Origin: Heliopora coerulea
Taxonomy: Eukaryota; Cnidaria; Anthozoa; Scleralcyonacea; Helioporidae
Direction of reading: 5' to 3'
DNA length: 64,000 nucleotides
Assembly (NCBI GenBank): GCA_030142905.1
Contig: JASJOG010000016.1
Coordinates: 809,001 to 873,000 of the forward strand
In this document: positions 41,680-52,375 of the stretch, one piece after another
How the letters are laid out: each line of letters opens with the position of its first letter
How positions within the stretch are numbered: the stretch's first letter is position 1
Notes under the pieces: generated by a model
The model's database searches: none
The model's input: only the letters and a program-made list of their open reading frames with translations
Told to the model about the DNA's origin: nothing
Made by a program: the position numbers and the translations under genes

Positions 41680-42520
41680 TGCAAACGCTAAAAGCTTATT
41701 TTGAAAGGCACGACATGACAGACTGCAGTGTACAAAACGCGAGCGAAGAGTTCAAAGACTTAGCTAAGTCATACAACCTTCAGCATCTCTTGGTAAGTCC
41801 AAAACATCCGAACGAAAATGGAGAAACGTAAGTAGGTGTGAAGATTGTTAAACCTTTTAGTTTATCGAGCAACACCAATACCTGTTGTAGACTTTTCTCA
41901 GTCACCACTATACGTGGGATAAAGGGTAAGAATTAGCCTTCCTATTGCATGCCATTTACTCGACCCAAAAGCCTAAAAATTGAACGAGGTAAAGCAGAGA
42001 ATATCCCATACAATTGTAACCGCTGTGGCAAGAAAGAATTGGTGCCTCTGACTTAAGCCTGGTGACCAAGTGCTTATCCGACCAGAACGAAGACCAAAAT
42101 CATGGAAACAAGCTACTGTTGTCGACCATAATTCGTCACCTCCCTCATACATTATCGATATACGAAACCAATGACTTAGACACAACCTAGTCGTCATAAC
42201 TTTGGACTCAGGAAAAGGAAAACCCGAACAGCTAAGAAGCAGCAAAATTCTAATTGCGAAAGATGCTAATCACGTCAATATAAATCCAAATAATGATGTC
42301 GTCACACCACCGATACAAAGTCCAGAAGAATCATATTCAAACTGATACATGTCCATTTTTTCAGAAACTTACGACGATGAAAATTACCCGACGACCGCCC
42401 ACACTAGTATCAGGAAAAAGGATGTGGAAACCCGCGCAGAGAACTGAACTACGTTACAAGTAAGAGAATCAGCAGGAAACCAAACAAATTGAACATCAAA
42501 CAATCTCGATTAGTACATAT
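41680..42520 (+). pseudogene. Gypsy-2 integrase remnant
   Basis: Broken frames include FKDLAKSYNLQHLLVSPKHPNENGE (core, end of the DDE region), GDQVLIRPERRPKSWKQATVV and SYIIDI (C-terminal SH3-like part). This resembles 412/mdg1-like Pol. Multiple stops. Confidence 0.65.
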
Positions 42521-42859
42521 AAATACACGAAACTATAAACGCAAATGTTTGAAATGTTAGTTACTCCTACGTATTAGCCATAAAGGAGGGGATGTTATGT
42601 ATACGGCTTTTTCAATACTATAGCAAGAGAGGAGCCAGGCGGAAATTGCAGTTTAAGGATAAAAATCAGTACCCACTACAAAACGCGGAATTAACCCATG
42701 ACAAGGATAAAAATGATGTTTTATTAAGTGCGCTAACGTTTCGTCGCATCACGCAACATCATCAGAGTGGAGATATAATTACCGTTTACAGTGAATAAAT
42801 AGATAGCTACAGGTATTATATTACAGGAAGTTATAAGTCGGAAATACGAAATAACGAAA

Positions 42860-43216
42860 AGAGGAACAGAGGAACTAAAATAAGAAAGAGGAACAGAGCT
42901 AAGATTGCCATTTAAAGATGGTTTAAGTATTGAGATTAAGAGGCTTTCTCTGATCAAAAGTTCAGGGGTTGAATTGCAGGAAGAAAGAATTTTGAAATCG
43001 TCAAGAGATGCAGAGTGGCCAGTTTCAGTAAGGTGTGACAGAACGCTAGACGGTGAAGGATTAAGACGTTTTTTGCCAGTAAGGGCAGAGATTCCCAAAT
43101 GATCCGAAACTCGTGTGTGTAAATGGCGAGTCGTTTGACCCACATACGATACGGTACAACATTGACAAGTAAAAGAGTAGAAAACATGAGACCTCAGACC
43201 TTTGGGAATTCTGTCC
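42860..43216 (-). pseudogene. Penelope-like GIY-YIG endonuclease
   Basis: The minus frame reads VFYSFTCQCCTVSYVGQTTRHLHTRVSDHLG, the GIY-YIG core with YVG for YIG and the conserved Arg. The family end FKILSSCNSTPELLIRESLLISILKPSLN follows. In Penelope elements this domain nicks DNA to prime insertion. The frame is separated from RT by a frameshift. Confidence 0.85.
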
Positions 43217-44021
43217 TTAAAGGAGAAAAAGTAAAAAAAAACTCTTGGTTGGACGAAAGACGAAACGAATGTTGACATGGGGAAAGGCGGACGAACAAAG
43301 ACTAAGAATTTGTGTGGGGATTTGAAGAAAGTGAGTGCCAGTGAAAGGAAGACAGAAATACAAAACTTTTTGGGGGACATTGTGAAGCAATGGCCTTGAA
43401 ACGAAAACTTTATCCAAAAATAAGCAAACACACTTATCAAAAAAGTGAGTGGGATAACCATTGAGTTTAAAAATGTTTTTGAATGTGTCAAGTTCCTTAT
43501 GAAAGTTTTCGTAATTAGAGCAAAGGTTAAAGAAACGGTGTAATAGAGATAAAATTAAACTTCTTTTGTAAGAAAGAGGAATAAAACTGTCGAAATTGGT
43601 AAACAAGCCAGTGAAACTAGGTTTGTGGTAAACTGAAGTCAAAAATGATCGATTGGAGAGTGTGGTTTTAACATCTAGAAAAGGAAGCGTGTTGTTGGAT
43701 TCGATTTCAGAAGTAAATTTAATATTGGGATGTTGATGATTTAGGAAATCAAGAAATAAAGGGATGTGACTTGGAGAACGAAATAATAAAAAACAGTCAT
43801 CAACATAGCGTCGATAATATGTGGGCTTAAAGTCAGGGGGACAGTTGTTGAGCCAATTTTTTTCATGAAATGATAAAAAAATATCAGCGAAAAGCGGTCC
43901 AAGGGCGGAGCCGATGGCAACACCATCTATCTGTTCGTAAAGGGAACCATTAAAAAGAAAATGACACTCCTTAACTGAAAAGTGGAAGAATTTCTTGAAT
44001 TGCTCGCGAGAAAATTGCTCT
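43217..44021 (-). pseudogene. Penelope-like reverse transcriptase (truncated)
   Basis: The minus frame has IDGVAIGSALGPLFADIFL and catalytic YRRYVDDCFLLF. It continues with HPNIKFTSEIESNNTLPFLDV, FLTSVYHKPSFTGLFTNF and SYKRSLILSLLHRFF. This is Penelope RT from motif B-like to the thumb, with YVDD intact. The upstream RT is missing, and the frame instead runs into the inverted arm, which supplies a false N-terminus (MPFKDGLSIEIKRL). A frameshift near 43200 leads into the endonuclease part. Confidence 0.85.
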
Positions 44022-44494
44022 GCATCTCTTGACGATTTCAAAATTCTTTCTTCCTGCAATTCAACCCCTGAACTTTTGATCAGAGAAAGCCTCTTAATCT
44101 CAATACTTAAACCATCTTTAAATGGCAATCTTAGCTCTGTTCCTCTTTCTTTATTTTAGTTCCTCTGTTCCTCTTTTCGTTATTTCGTATTTCCGACTTA
44201 TAACTTCCTGTAATATAATACCTGTAGCTATCTATTTATTCACTGTAAACGGTAATTATATCTCCACTCTGATGATGTTGCGTGATGCGACGAAACGTTA
44301 GCGCACTTAATAAAACATCATTTTTATCCTTGTCATGGGTTTATTCCGCGTTTAGTGCTGGACACTGATTTTTATCATTAAACATGTATACAGCTTATGT
44401 TAATGTTGTGACCGCTGATCACTTGATGATCGAACAAAAAAACTTTTCACTGACAAAAGCTATATTTTTTAGAAAATAACTTGTATCCTATGCA

Positions 44495-44849
44495 GCTTTG
44501 ATTGGATAAGTCTCATTTTCTCTCCCCGAGCACAGTTGAAGGCAGAGACGGCAGACGTCATTTTCATTTTATGTTCAAGTACAGAAACATGGGTGATGTC
44601 AAGAGGATTCAATAGTAATAGCTTTTCTGGGCCTAATGGCTACACAGGACCTCTGTTTTAACACATTAAAAACAAAATCTGACAAAAATGAAATCCTTAA
44701 ATATATTAATAACAAAATGTAAAATGAAATAGAACAATTTCTTACTACTAAATTGGTTGCAACTTTATAAAATAGAAAGGGATGGACCTCTGGACAAAAT
44801 CATGTAGGTTGACTTGCTAGCTTTTAGATGATAAAGAACCGACATTGGC
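44495..44849. other. Spacer after Gypsy-2
   Basis: No feature seen. Confidence 0.4.
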
Positions 44850-45120
44850 TATGGAGTTGAGCTGATTATGGACGCATCTCTCACCACTGTGACGAGGGTT
44901 CGATTCCGGCTCCCAGTAATTATCTCACTAAAGTTGCCCCGGTCAAATGTGAAAAGTGTATTATCTGGATAACAATTTTTGACTCTGCCACATGTCGCAG
45001 GCTTTCTCCGTTTACTCCGGTTTCATCTTGAAGAAACATTGGACCAATTGGGGGTGGTCCTTACCGGACCTCTAGGGAGAACTGCTTTGGTAGCTGGCAG
45101 TGTTATCCAATATAAATAAC
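44850..45120 (+). mobile_element. tRNA-derived SINE, family 3
   Basis: The B box AGGGTTCGATTCC lies at 44887-44899, followed by the body with GCAGGCTTTCTCCG and an end GTGTTATCCAATATAAATAA. It shares body and end with 22990-23285. The A box is weak. Confidence 0.7.
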
Positions 45121-45667
45121 GATTCCTACTTATTGTTCAGCCATGGACAACTATCCAATCACAATCGTCACGTCGGAATTTTTAGTACAATGGTATCCTG
45201 TTAATTTAGGTGCCGAGTAAGGATCAGAATAACTGTCCGTAATTAAGTAAAATTATAGTCCATTCCAACGAATGCCTATTAATTGAAAAGTCAGTTAAAA
45301 ATACCAGACAACGTCTAATGCTACACAATGTTGCTCGCCACAGGAAGACTTCTTGAAAGGAATGAGTTAATCTACCTTGAAATAATTCCTTTCCGTCGGG
45401 ATAAATACTCTATTTTTTACTCTGGCAAATGCCAAATGATCTTAATCGCCCATAGGACACCTCTGATCGAGAAAGAATTAAAATAGTGCAAAAGTTTTCA
45501 AGCATGCCGTGTCTACACGTATGGTGTGTACTGTGGTAAACAGCATGTCAAGTTAGGTATTTGAAAAGATGAAGAATGTGCTACAAACAGCGTCAGTATG
45601 CCAAACATTGTCAAGAGGACATTAGTCAATATTTACAAGAAATTGTTTACTTTTCTTACCTAAATAG
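45121..45667. other. Intron before the LRRNT exon
   Basis: No feature seen. Confidence 0.45.
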
Positions 45668-45779
45668 GACAAAGACTTTGCAAGATCTGTGATTGTCATA
45701 AGGCAGATTATGTGGACTGCTCAGGTAGGACACTGAAATACATGCCTTGGACAAACAAAACCCTACCAAACGTTATTAG
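45668..45779 (+). CDS. LRR N-terminal cap (LRRNT) exon
   Basis: Acceptor CTAAATAG, donor GTAAGT, 112 nt, phase 1 in and phase 2 out. The 37 residues start QRLCKICDCHK, continue VDCSGRTLKYMP and end LPNVIR. The C-x-C...VDCSGR..L..P pattern is the disulfide-bonded cap that precedes LRR arrays in secreted and membrane LRR proteins. The phase-2 exit is exactly what the 72-nt LRR exons need, and the phase-1 entry fits the SRCR exon at 38890-39213. It marks the beginning of an LRR array whose repeats I do not find downstream within the window. Confidence 0.8.
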
Positions 45780-47045
45780 GTAAGTCAGTTAACCTCGTTT
45801 TCTGAAAGCAAATCATCTAAAAATGTTAACGAGATGACAAGAAAGGAGAGAAAGAGTGATTAAACTTGCAATGGAACCTTTCTTTTCTTGTCCGCTGTTC
45901 CTTTCTCCTCTTTATTGACATCATCTGGTAAACCATTATATTAGTGTAGTCATCCATCTACCTTCGTATCAGTGTAGTTGGGCTTAACTTCACGTATCAC
46001 AATATCTAGTCCATTAGACATTGTTCGAAAATACTATGCTTAAAACGTTTTGAACGTAACCTGAAATATTCATGTTCGTAAGCAGTAACTTTTCAACTGG
46101 TACTCAATGCTTTTCAAGCAATGATATTGGAAAAAAATGTTAGATTCTCCACCTGGCGTGCCGAGAATTTTAGCCAGTGGAGGACCAGGGAGGGACCCCG
46201 GACCCTCGTCCTTTTGGAGCTGTCAAAAATGCCATAGTTTTTTAAAATCAATTTTATGAAAATACATGGGATAACTCAGCGTAGAGCTGTCGTTGTCCTG
46301 CAGTTGGTAGAGTCCGCATTTGAGCAGAGATTTATTTCGTTTCGTATGGCTAATATCACTTGTAAATATTTCTAAAAAGGGTACGAACATTACATTGTCT
46401 TTGCCGTTGAAGATGGCTAAACGAACTGTCAATTTAAAACACTCATCATTCATCCTTCATACCATAGCTGCGAACTGTGTGTAGCGTACGTATTCCATGG
46501 CGTAGTTTTAAAATACTTTAGAACCATAGGTTTTGATTAAAGTTTTAAAATACAGAAAATGGTTAGTCAGATCCATAAGGGATACCTACTCCTTAGAAAA
46601 CATGAGATTCCGCCAGGGGTATCATTGTACCCATCTCAAAACCTTCGTAGACTCTTAATTTGAACTTCCCTCGTTTTCACAAATCTTAGGTTCCCGACCA
46701 ACTGCAATCAACCATATGACACTTATACCTAAAGATTTTAAATTATTTAATCTCGTAACAGTTAAATATTTAACAAATTATAATAGATTAACATGACTAT
46801 CTGGTTCTAAACCTAATCAGTACCGTATTAAGTTTGTGTGGGATCCTGGGGGCACTCTTAGTTTTTTGGCACCGCTTTGATGGACGCGACAACATCATAA
46901 TATATTCATTCCAGACGAAGGGTTTTAAGCATCCTTTATTTGGGCTTGAAACTTAGAGCGATCATCAGAATCATAGGTGGAAATTGAGATTGATATATTG
47001 TACCAGAAACGATCAACGGACCAATGGTTTAATTCCAATATAAGC
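45780..47045. other. Intron or intergenic sequence
   Basis: No supported exon. A possible LRR-like frame near 46582-46660 lacks proper splice borders. Confidence 0.45.
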
Positions 47046-47049
47046 GGTA

Positions 47050-47262
47050 TACAGTCAAAGCTCTATTAAGCGGCCCTCTCTTAAATGGTCAGCCTCTATT
47101 AAGCGATCACTCACCAAATTCCCGCAAATCGTTCTTCATACATTACTGTAAACGTGACCTCTATTAAGAGGTCACCTCTGTTAAGCGGACGCGATCACCG
47201 TTTAGATTTACCACTTGGTTCATTTTACTGTATTTCACCTCTATTTAACGGTCACCTAGTTT
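47050..47262. mobile_element. pogo-type DNA transposon remnant
   Basis: The block begins ACAGTCAAAGCTCTATTAAG and repeats CTCTATTAAGCGGNC several times. This is the terminal and subterminal text typical of pogo/Tigger-group MITEs. No transposase. Confidence 0.55.
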
Positions 47263-47307
47263 GACTACAAGGGGATATTTTTGTCCGCTGACCTGATTTG
47301 AGTCGCA

Positions 47308-47421
<114 letters not shown>

Positions 47422-47586
47422 GTTTGTGGCAATCACCTGATAGCCGAATAAGTTACGGGTACAAGCGAAAAAGTTCCGGAGCGTGAAGGAAAGGTCGCAA
47501 ATTTCGAGTGGAACGCATGGTCGTACGTTCCACGTCGGAGAGAAGTGAACGTTTTGTGAAATTTTTTTGACAGAAGATAAGTCTTG

Positions 47587-48324
47587 GGTCTAGTTCAGAC
47601 GTCGAAATTCTGTCGCATTTAATTTGTCGCATTTAATGCAACGAAAACTCGACGAAAGTGACAAGTTTCAGTTCAGACGTCGAATTTAATGAGTCGCATT
47701 TAATTTGAGGCTTGAAATATGGCACCAAACAGCGCTGTCGTTAATTATCTCACCAAGTGGAAAGAGGTCATTCGGACCAAAGTTTTCAAAATAAGAAGAG
47801 AAACGCGGCTTAGATGACGTTTGTAAGACGTTTGTGGAGTCGTTTAACTCCTCATCTTCATCTGCTTTAAAAGATATTGCCCGGATCTAATATTTCAGTC
47901 CCTGCAACAGGCAACTCTTTTATTAGCCTCCCATTCACGCGTATAGTAAGTTTTCTCAACCACAGAACAATCTGGACGGCTCTACACTGGCACAGCACAA
48001 AGAAAATACTCTTGTTTTTTCCCGTTTCCAAAACTTGGACAAGTGTTCTGCTCCTATGCCATGTTGAAAATAATATTCGTGGGCCCACGAAGCTTCAAAC
48101 GTTGTATCATTGGCTGATAAGAAAACTAATTTTACTGATTTATACATTTTATCCGACTGTATTTTATGCAACGTCTGAATCAACGTCGAATTTCCGTCGA
48201 ATTACGTGACAGAGCTAGTCGCATAATTCGAACGCGTGGAATAAAATCAGTTCAGACGGCGCATTTCCGTCGAATAAAATTGGTCGCATTAAATGCGACG
48301 GAACTTCTACGTCTGAACTAGGCC
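47587..48324. mobile_element. Non-autonomous DNA transposon with GGYCTAGTTCAGACG termini
   Basis: The left end GGTCTAGTTCAGACGTCGAA and the right end (reverse complement GGCCTAGTTCAGACG) are inverted repeats. Subterminal copies of GTTCAGACG and GTCGCATTTAAT occur on both sides. The interior has no clear transposase frame. No target duplication is recognisable. Confidence 0.7.
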
Positions 48325-48585
48325 TTAGATGACTTCGAATGTTGCGCTATTAAGACGTTTGTGGAGTCGGTTAATTCGTCATCTTCGTCTGCCTTAACTG
48401 ATCTTGCATGGGTCTAGCATTTCAGTCCCTGCAACAAGCGACTTTAATTAGCCTCGCAGCCACACGTAATGTCAGTTTTCTCTGCCACAGAGTAGTCTGG
48501 ACCGCTCTACATTGATACAGTACTTAGAAAACACTCGTTTTTTTCTCGTTTTCAAACTTGTTCAAGTGCCAGATTCTCGTTACGT
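48325..48585. repeat. Diverged duplicate of the interior of the preceding element
   Basis: Text from AAGACGTTTGTGGAGTCG to CTTGTTCAAGTG aligns with 47813-48060 with many substitutions. It has lost the left terminus. This is a second, older copy or a tandem duplication. Confidence 0.7.
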
Positions 48586-49724
48586 GTGTACATTAACGGA
48601 GCTATTGTGTTCGCGCTGATCACACTTGCAAGACGCCGTTTGAGCGAAAGGCCACTGGTATTTAATTACTTAAACCATTACCATACCAAAAGAATTATTT
48701 TTATTCAATTCGTTGTTATCCATTTTGGTACCAGTATTTCTTAATATTGTTTATGTCATCATCAACTCAGTCAGTGGACACATGTACACACCGTGTGCAT
48801 ATTTTTTGACACTACGATAAGCAAAGCATGTCTAGTTTCTTTCAACAGCCCCTCAAACATAAATACATGTAATTAGTGAAAGACTGCTATTGTTTGGGCT
48901 AATTAGGTTTCCGTTGGTCCACCGTCATACATGTCAAATTCCTCTTTAACCAGTTTCCATTGCATCCTGCCACAAGAAGAACTGTCACCTTGAAACAGAT
49001 ACTCACAAGGAACTCGAGGCCAAAGCCACCACCTCTGCTAACTCGTTTCCCCTTGATTATTACTTTTCCGCAGTTCGTAGGCCTCTTTAGAAACTTCCTT
49101 AACCATGTAGTCATTACTTTTGGACATGGCCAATAACTTCGAATTTGTCGGTCAAGTTATTCGGATGAACATACACCGTTTCCGATGTTTTCACACAACC
49201 TGATTCTTCCCTTACGACTGCTACAGTGTTTAAGTGAGGTTATAAAATAATCAAAGTTAACAAAGAGGGAACCGCGCGTGGTATGGCCTGGGTGTGAGCT
49301 TAGATCGAAGATGATAACTTAAGGCATGGGTACAGCTCAACCAGCATCGGTAGTTCACTTGCACGGCAAGCAGTTAGACGTACAGTAGGCTGCTCGGTAA
49401 ATCGCACCATTTTATCAGTACTCATAAGTTCGATAGCAAGAATGTAAGTCGTCGGAGATGGTGCTACTATGGAAGGCCCACAATAACCCAAAGCGATACC
49501 ACCCGTCCAAATCGACTGGAGTAAATTCTTCCATTCTACCGAGTTTCTATCGGGTCTTGAAACGGCAATCGCTCAAACTCTTAATCAAGCGAGAGTATCA
49601 AACAGAGAAGTGAACCAGTTGGCACAACTGGGGAAACCTGGCCAAATGATCAGTCGTCATGAACAAACCATGCCACTCAATGCCCAACGAGAAAGCCTAC
49701 TTGGACCATCCCATGTAACAGTCA
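48586..49724. other. Unassigned sequence upstream of Gypsy-3
   Basis: Broken frames occur on both strands (minus 48899-49114 and text around 49100-49240; plus text 49490-49720 such as QIDWSKFFHSTEFLSGLETAIAQTLNQ). I cannot assign them. They could be flanking host sequence or an older retroelement. Confidence 0.3.
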
Positions 49725-49902
49725 TGTTGTGAGAACAAGCTTATCGCTGGAATAATTTAATCAGTTTATTATTATGTTAAATGTATGTAAAATATTCAAA
49801 AAAAGGTATAAAAGACGCTAGCATGCATTTACGTTAGGTTGTGTTATGCTATGCGACTGATCGGGAAAGGGCCTCAATAAAGGCGTCTTAAAGTGTATAA
49901 CA
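49725..49902 (+). repeat. Gypsy-3 5' LTR (about 178 bp)
   Basis: Begins TGTTGTGAGAACAAGC and ends GTGTATAACA. It contains a TATA-like GGTATAAAAG (49805-49814) and AATAAA near 49876. It is followed at once by the primer site TGGCGACAAGG. No second LTR is visible in the window, so the left edge is inferred. Confidence 0.65.
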
Positions 49903-49914
49903 TTGGCGACAAGG
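49903..49914 (+). promoter_or_regulatory. Gypsy-3 primer-binding site
   Basis: TTGGCGACAAGG directly after the LTR; same type as in Gypsy-1. Confidence 0.65.
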
Positions 49915-50048
49915 ATTATACAAAGACAATATGCCTCCTACAGTGGCGTCGCCAGACCTAGAAAGGTGAGGGGGACAAAATGATGACGTCATGACTATAA
50001 CTTATTAAAATTGTCAAAACTAAACATGCAGTGCCACACAAAATAACC

Positions 50049-51674
50049 TCAGGAGTGGCGAGCGATGAAACCAATTAAAGAAGAGAAAGGAAACAAGTCC
50101 AGGTCCATGTTTTCATGCTGCAGATATTCTGAGACTGACTTGCCAAGACCGAAACACTTCTTCAAAACCAAACAGGAGACAACAAACTTCAGCTTTTGTA
50201 GACGTACGAGCAGGCCTTCAGCGGCTGACTCCCCTTCTTCTGACATTTTTTCCAACATTGAGATAATAGCCGGCAAAGTGTTTACAACGACATCTAAATT
50301 GTCGGATCGGACTGCCCATCTTGTGTCTGAAAGCGAGTGCAACGCCTGTTTTCCCTTTGTTATGCCATGAACACGCAACTGCTCTTCATACACTGCGTGT
50401 CGCTTGGGGGATCCTTCAAGATAATGATATATGGCACAAATAGTATCGAAAATATCACTCACTGAAGGCACGTTGTTGACGCTCTTCTCTAACACAAGGT
50501 TTAGTCTATGTGCAAAGCAATGAAAATACATTGACTTGTCTGCACCAGCTTCAGTGAGATGCTGCTGTACTCCCTCGTCCTTGCCCGACATATTGCTGGC
50601 TCCGTCGAATCCTTTACCAACTAAATTACCGATAGGTAAGTTCATGTTTGCCAGAATAGCAACGATAACGTCTGCAAGGTTTTTCCCTGTCAAACTAGTC
50701 ACACGCTCTAGCTTTACGCACCTTTCCCAAATGGTGAATTCATACACATACCGTAGAACAACAGACATAAATGCCCGTTCGAGCGATGTGACTTCGTCGC
50801 ATTCGATTGAAAAATACTTGGCGGATATCACTTCGGACTTTATTGATTCGTTAATCAATTTATTTAAAATGGCGATCATCTCATTCTAAATGCTAGGAGA
50901 GAAATATGACAAATTCTCCGGGTGACTTTCCATCCAATGTTCCAATGGCTTGTGGAATTTAGCAATAAACGCCAATTCTTCAAGGAAGTTTCCACGATTG
51001 ACTGAATCCTCTGCTTCATGATGCCCACGGAAAGCGCAGTTTTGCTTCGCCAAATGTCGTACAACGTCAAAAATTGTCTGAACAACCTGACGATTTTCTT
51101 CCCTTTCTTTTTCTTTTCTTTCCTTCGTTGCTTCAGCTATTCCAACAAGTTGAACGTCGATGGGTTGATTTACACTTATAAAATTGTGCATGCGTTCCTG
51201 CGACAAAATATGCATACGTGTTTTGGCAAATTTTGCCAGTTTTCCACTTTCGCCAGTAGCTTTCTTCCATGAGCGAAAGCCTGTCTTCGTAAACGTTTTC
51301 TCAGAGCTTCCAACTAAAAAAGTTTTACCAGCAATGTGTCATTATGTTTTCCGTCAATTGAAATAATTTGTGATGCCAATTTTTCTCTAACAATTACTTC
51401 ATTTATTGAATGCTGAAAACTGAAAATATAAACTGATTATCTTACCAAGTGTCCCGAAGCATCTGCAGTAAAAACAAAACGCTGCATCTTTCTGCAATGA
51501 ATACTCAAGCCATGAAAATATATCATACCGGCGAGCCTGGAACTTAAAGTGTCGTTTTCCTTGTGTTGATTCAGGAAACTCGATAACTGGCCTTATAGGA
51601 CCTAACTCTTTTACCACCAAAGTTCTATTAGCTTCGTTAACGATCTCAGTGGAAGGATCCCGGACCTCCATCAC
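50049..51674 (-). pseudogene. hAT transposase (zf-TTF/DUF4371 type), C-terminally truncated
   Basis: Exon 1 (51447-51674, ending near 51446) has the TTF zinc finger: FSWLEYSLQKDAAFCFYCRCF. A 132-nt intron (51314-51445, GT-AG) joins to SEKTFTKTGFRSWKKA. Then come DUF4371 text (HEAEDSVNRGNFLEEL), the catalytic regions SIECDEVTS and GKGFDGASNMSG and the YFHCFAHRLNLVL Cys-His box. One in-frame TAG lies at 50886-50888. The protein stops after SSLIGFIARHS, without the last catalytic Glu and the dimerisation domain, so the end was deleted. Related host genes are ZMYM1-like. Confidence 0.88.
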
Positions 51675-51864
51675 ATGTTAATTCTATAGTTTATTGCTTA
51701 ACAGCATGTATTCATGTTTAATTCATATCATGATTTACTGATATTCACTTTTATTCAGTTATGAGCCCGCGTCAAAATTAGCGAGCTTAAAGACGATTGC
51801 CAATACTTTATGTTAAATCCATTATAGCATTGATTACAAGCGTGGTTACCTTACTTGTATTAAA

Positions 51865-52012
51865 ATTCGCGTGGTACTCATTTTCGCTCAGCTTTAAATT
51901 CGCGCGATTTAATTTCGCGCACCCTGTTGAGGACTTATTCGCGCAGCTTTAAATTCGCGCCGCTTTAAATTCGCGCCGCTTTAAATTCGCGTAGCTTTAA
52001 ATTCACGTAAGA
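51865..52012. repeat. Subterminal tandem repeats of the pogo-like element
   Basis: Several copies of a roughly 17-bp unit GCTTTAAATTCGCGCC. Related AATTCGCG motifs lie at the other end (58130-58215). Likely transposase-binding sites. Confidence 0.85.
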
Positions 52013-52375
52013 ATTTTTTTGTTCGTTCTTTTAGGTCAGATTAATAGAAGCAATTTACGCATTTATCAAGATTATTTTTTATCAACAAATAAAACTTGTC
52101 TAAATTTGATCAAAAAACGATTTGGCTTGTCTCAATTGAAAAAAATTATTGTCAAAAGTATACAATGTAAGAAAAAATCCATGATAATAAAGCATGAATT
52201 CAGAATACCAACAAATACTAAAAATTTTAATGAAGAATTCTCATTTGCCTAAAACTTAATTCTTCACAACATTTTAGAGTTGAAAAGGATCCTCTTTTCG
52301 TCGTGGCTCCTCCAATGCGGCGCTCACACCTGATCGTCGCCAACCTTTGAGAATGATATCCTTGTTAGATCGCAT

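Larger units (their letters stand above)
42605..44383 (-). mobile_element. Foldback Penelope-like element with 8-bp duplication ATGTATAC
   Basis: ATGTATAC flanks the insert at 42597-42604 and 44384-44391. The insert has long inverted arms (about 42658-43017 and 44022-44378). The left arm is the natural 3' end with the GIY-YIG C-terminus and 3' UTR. The right arm is an inverted copy attached to a 5'-truncated RT. Both arms hold a CTGATGA...GAAAC hammerhead-like core (42759-42765 minus; 44269-44275 plus). Coding is on the minus strand. Penelope elements often carry such inverted terminal copies. Confidence 0.82.
40213..44494 (+). mobile_element. Gypsy-2: decayed Ty3/gypsy element with a Penelope insertion in its 3' LTR
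   Basis: The 5' LTR, about 40213-40327, begins TGTTATG and ends ATGCA. The same text, more diverged, forms the 3' LTR at 42593-42604 plus 44392-44494. Both share TTAATGTTGTGACCGCTG. A primer site TGGTGTCAGG follows the 5' LTR. RT and integrase remnants lie between. The 3' LTR is split by a Penelope-like element flanked by ATGTATAC. I found no target duplication around the LTRs. Confidence 0.72.

Noticed and set aside
42905..43102. Small plus-strand protein MPFKDGLSIEIKRL..., present twice
   Set aside because: It is the reverse complement of the Penelope GIY-YIG C-terminus; both copies arise from the inverted arms.
46582..46660. LRR-like frame (YLLLRKHEIPPG...NLRRL)
   Set aside because: Spacing of the LRR skeleton is off by one, and the required AG acceptor one base before the frame and a GT donor after 72 nt are missing. 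Could be a decayed repeat but is not supportable.
52019..52252. 77-codon Lys/Asn-rich plus frame
   Set aside because: Low-complexity AT-rich reading beside the pogo subterminal repeats with no supporting feature.
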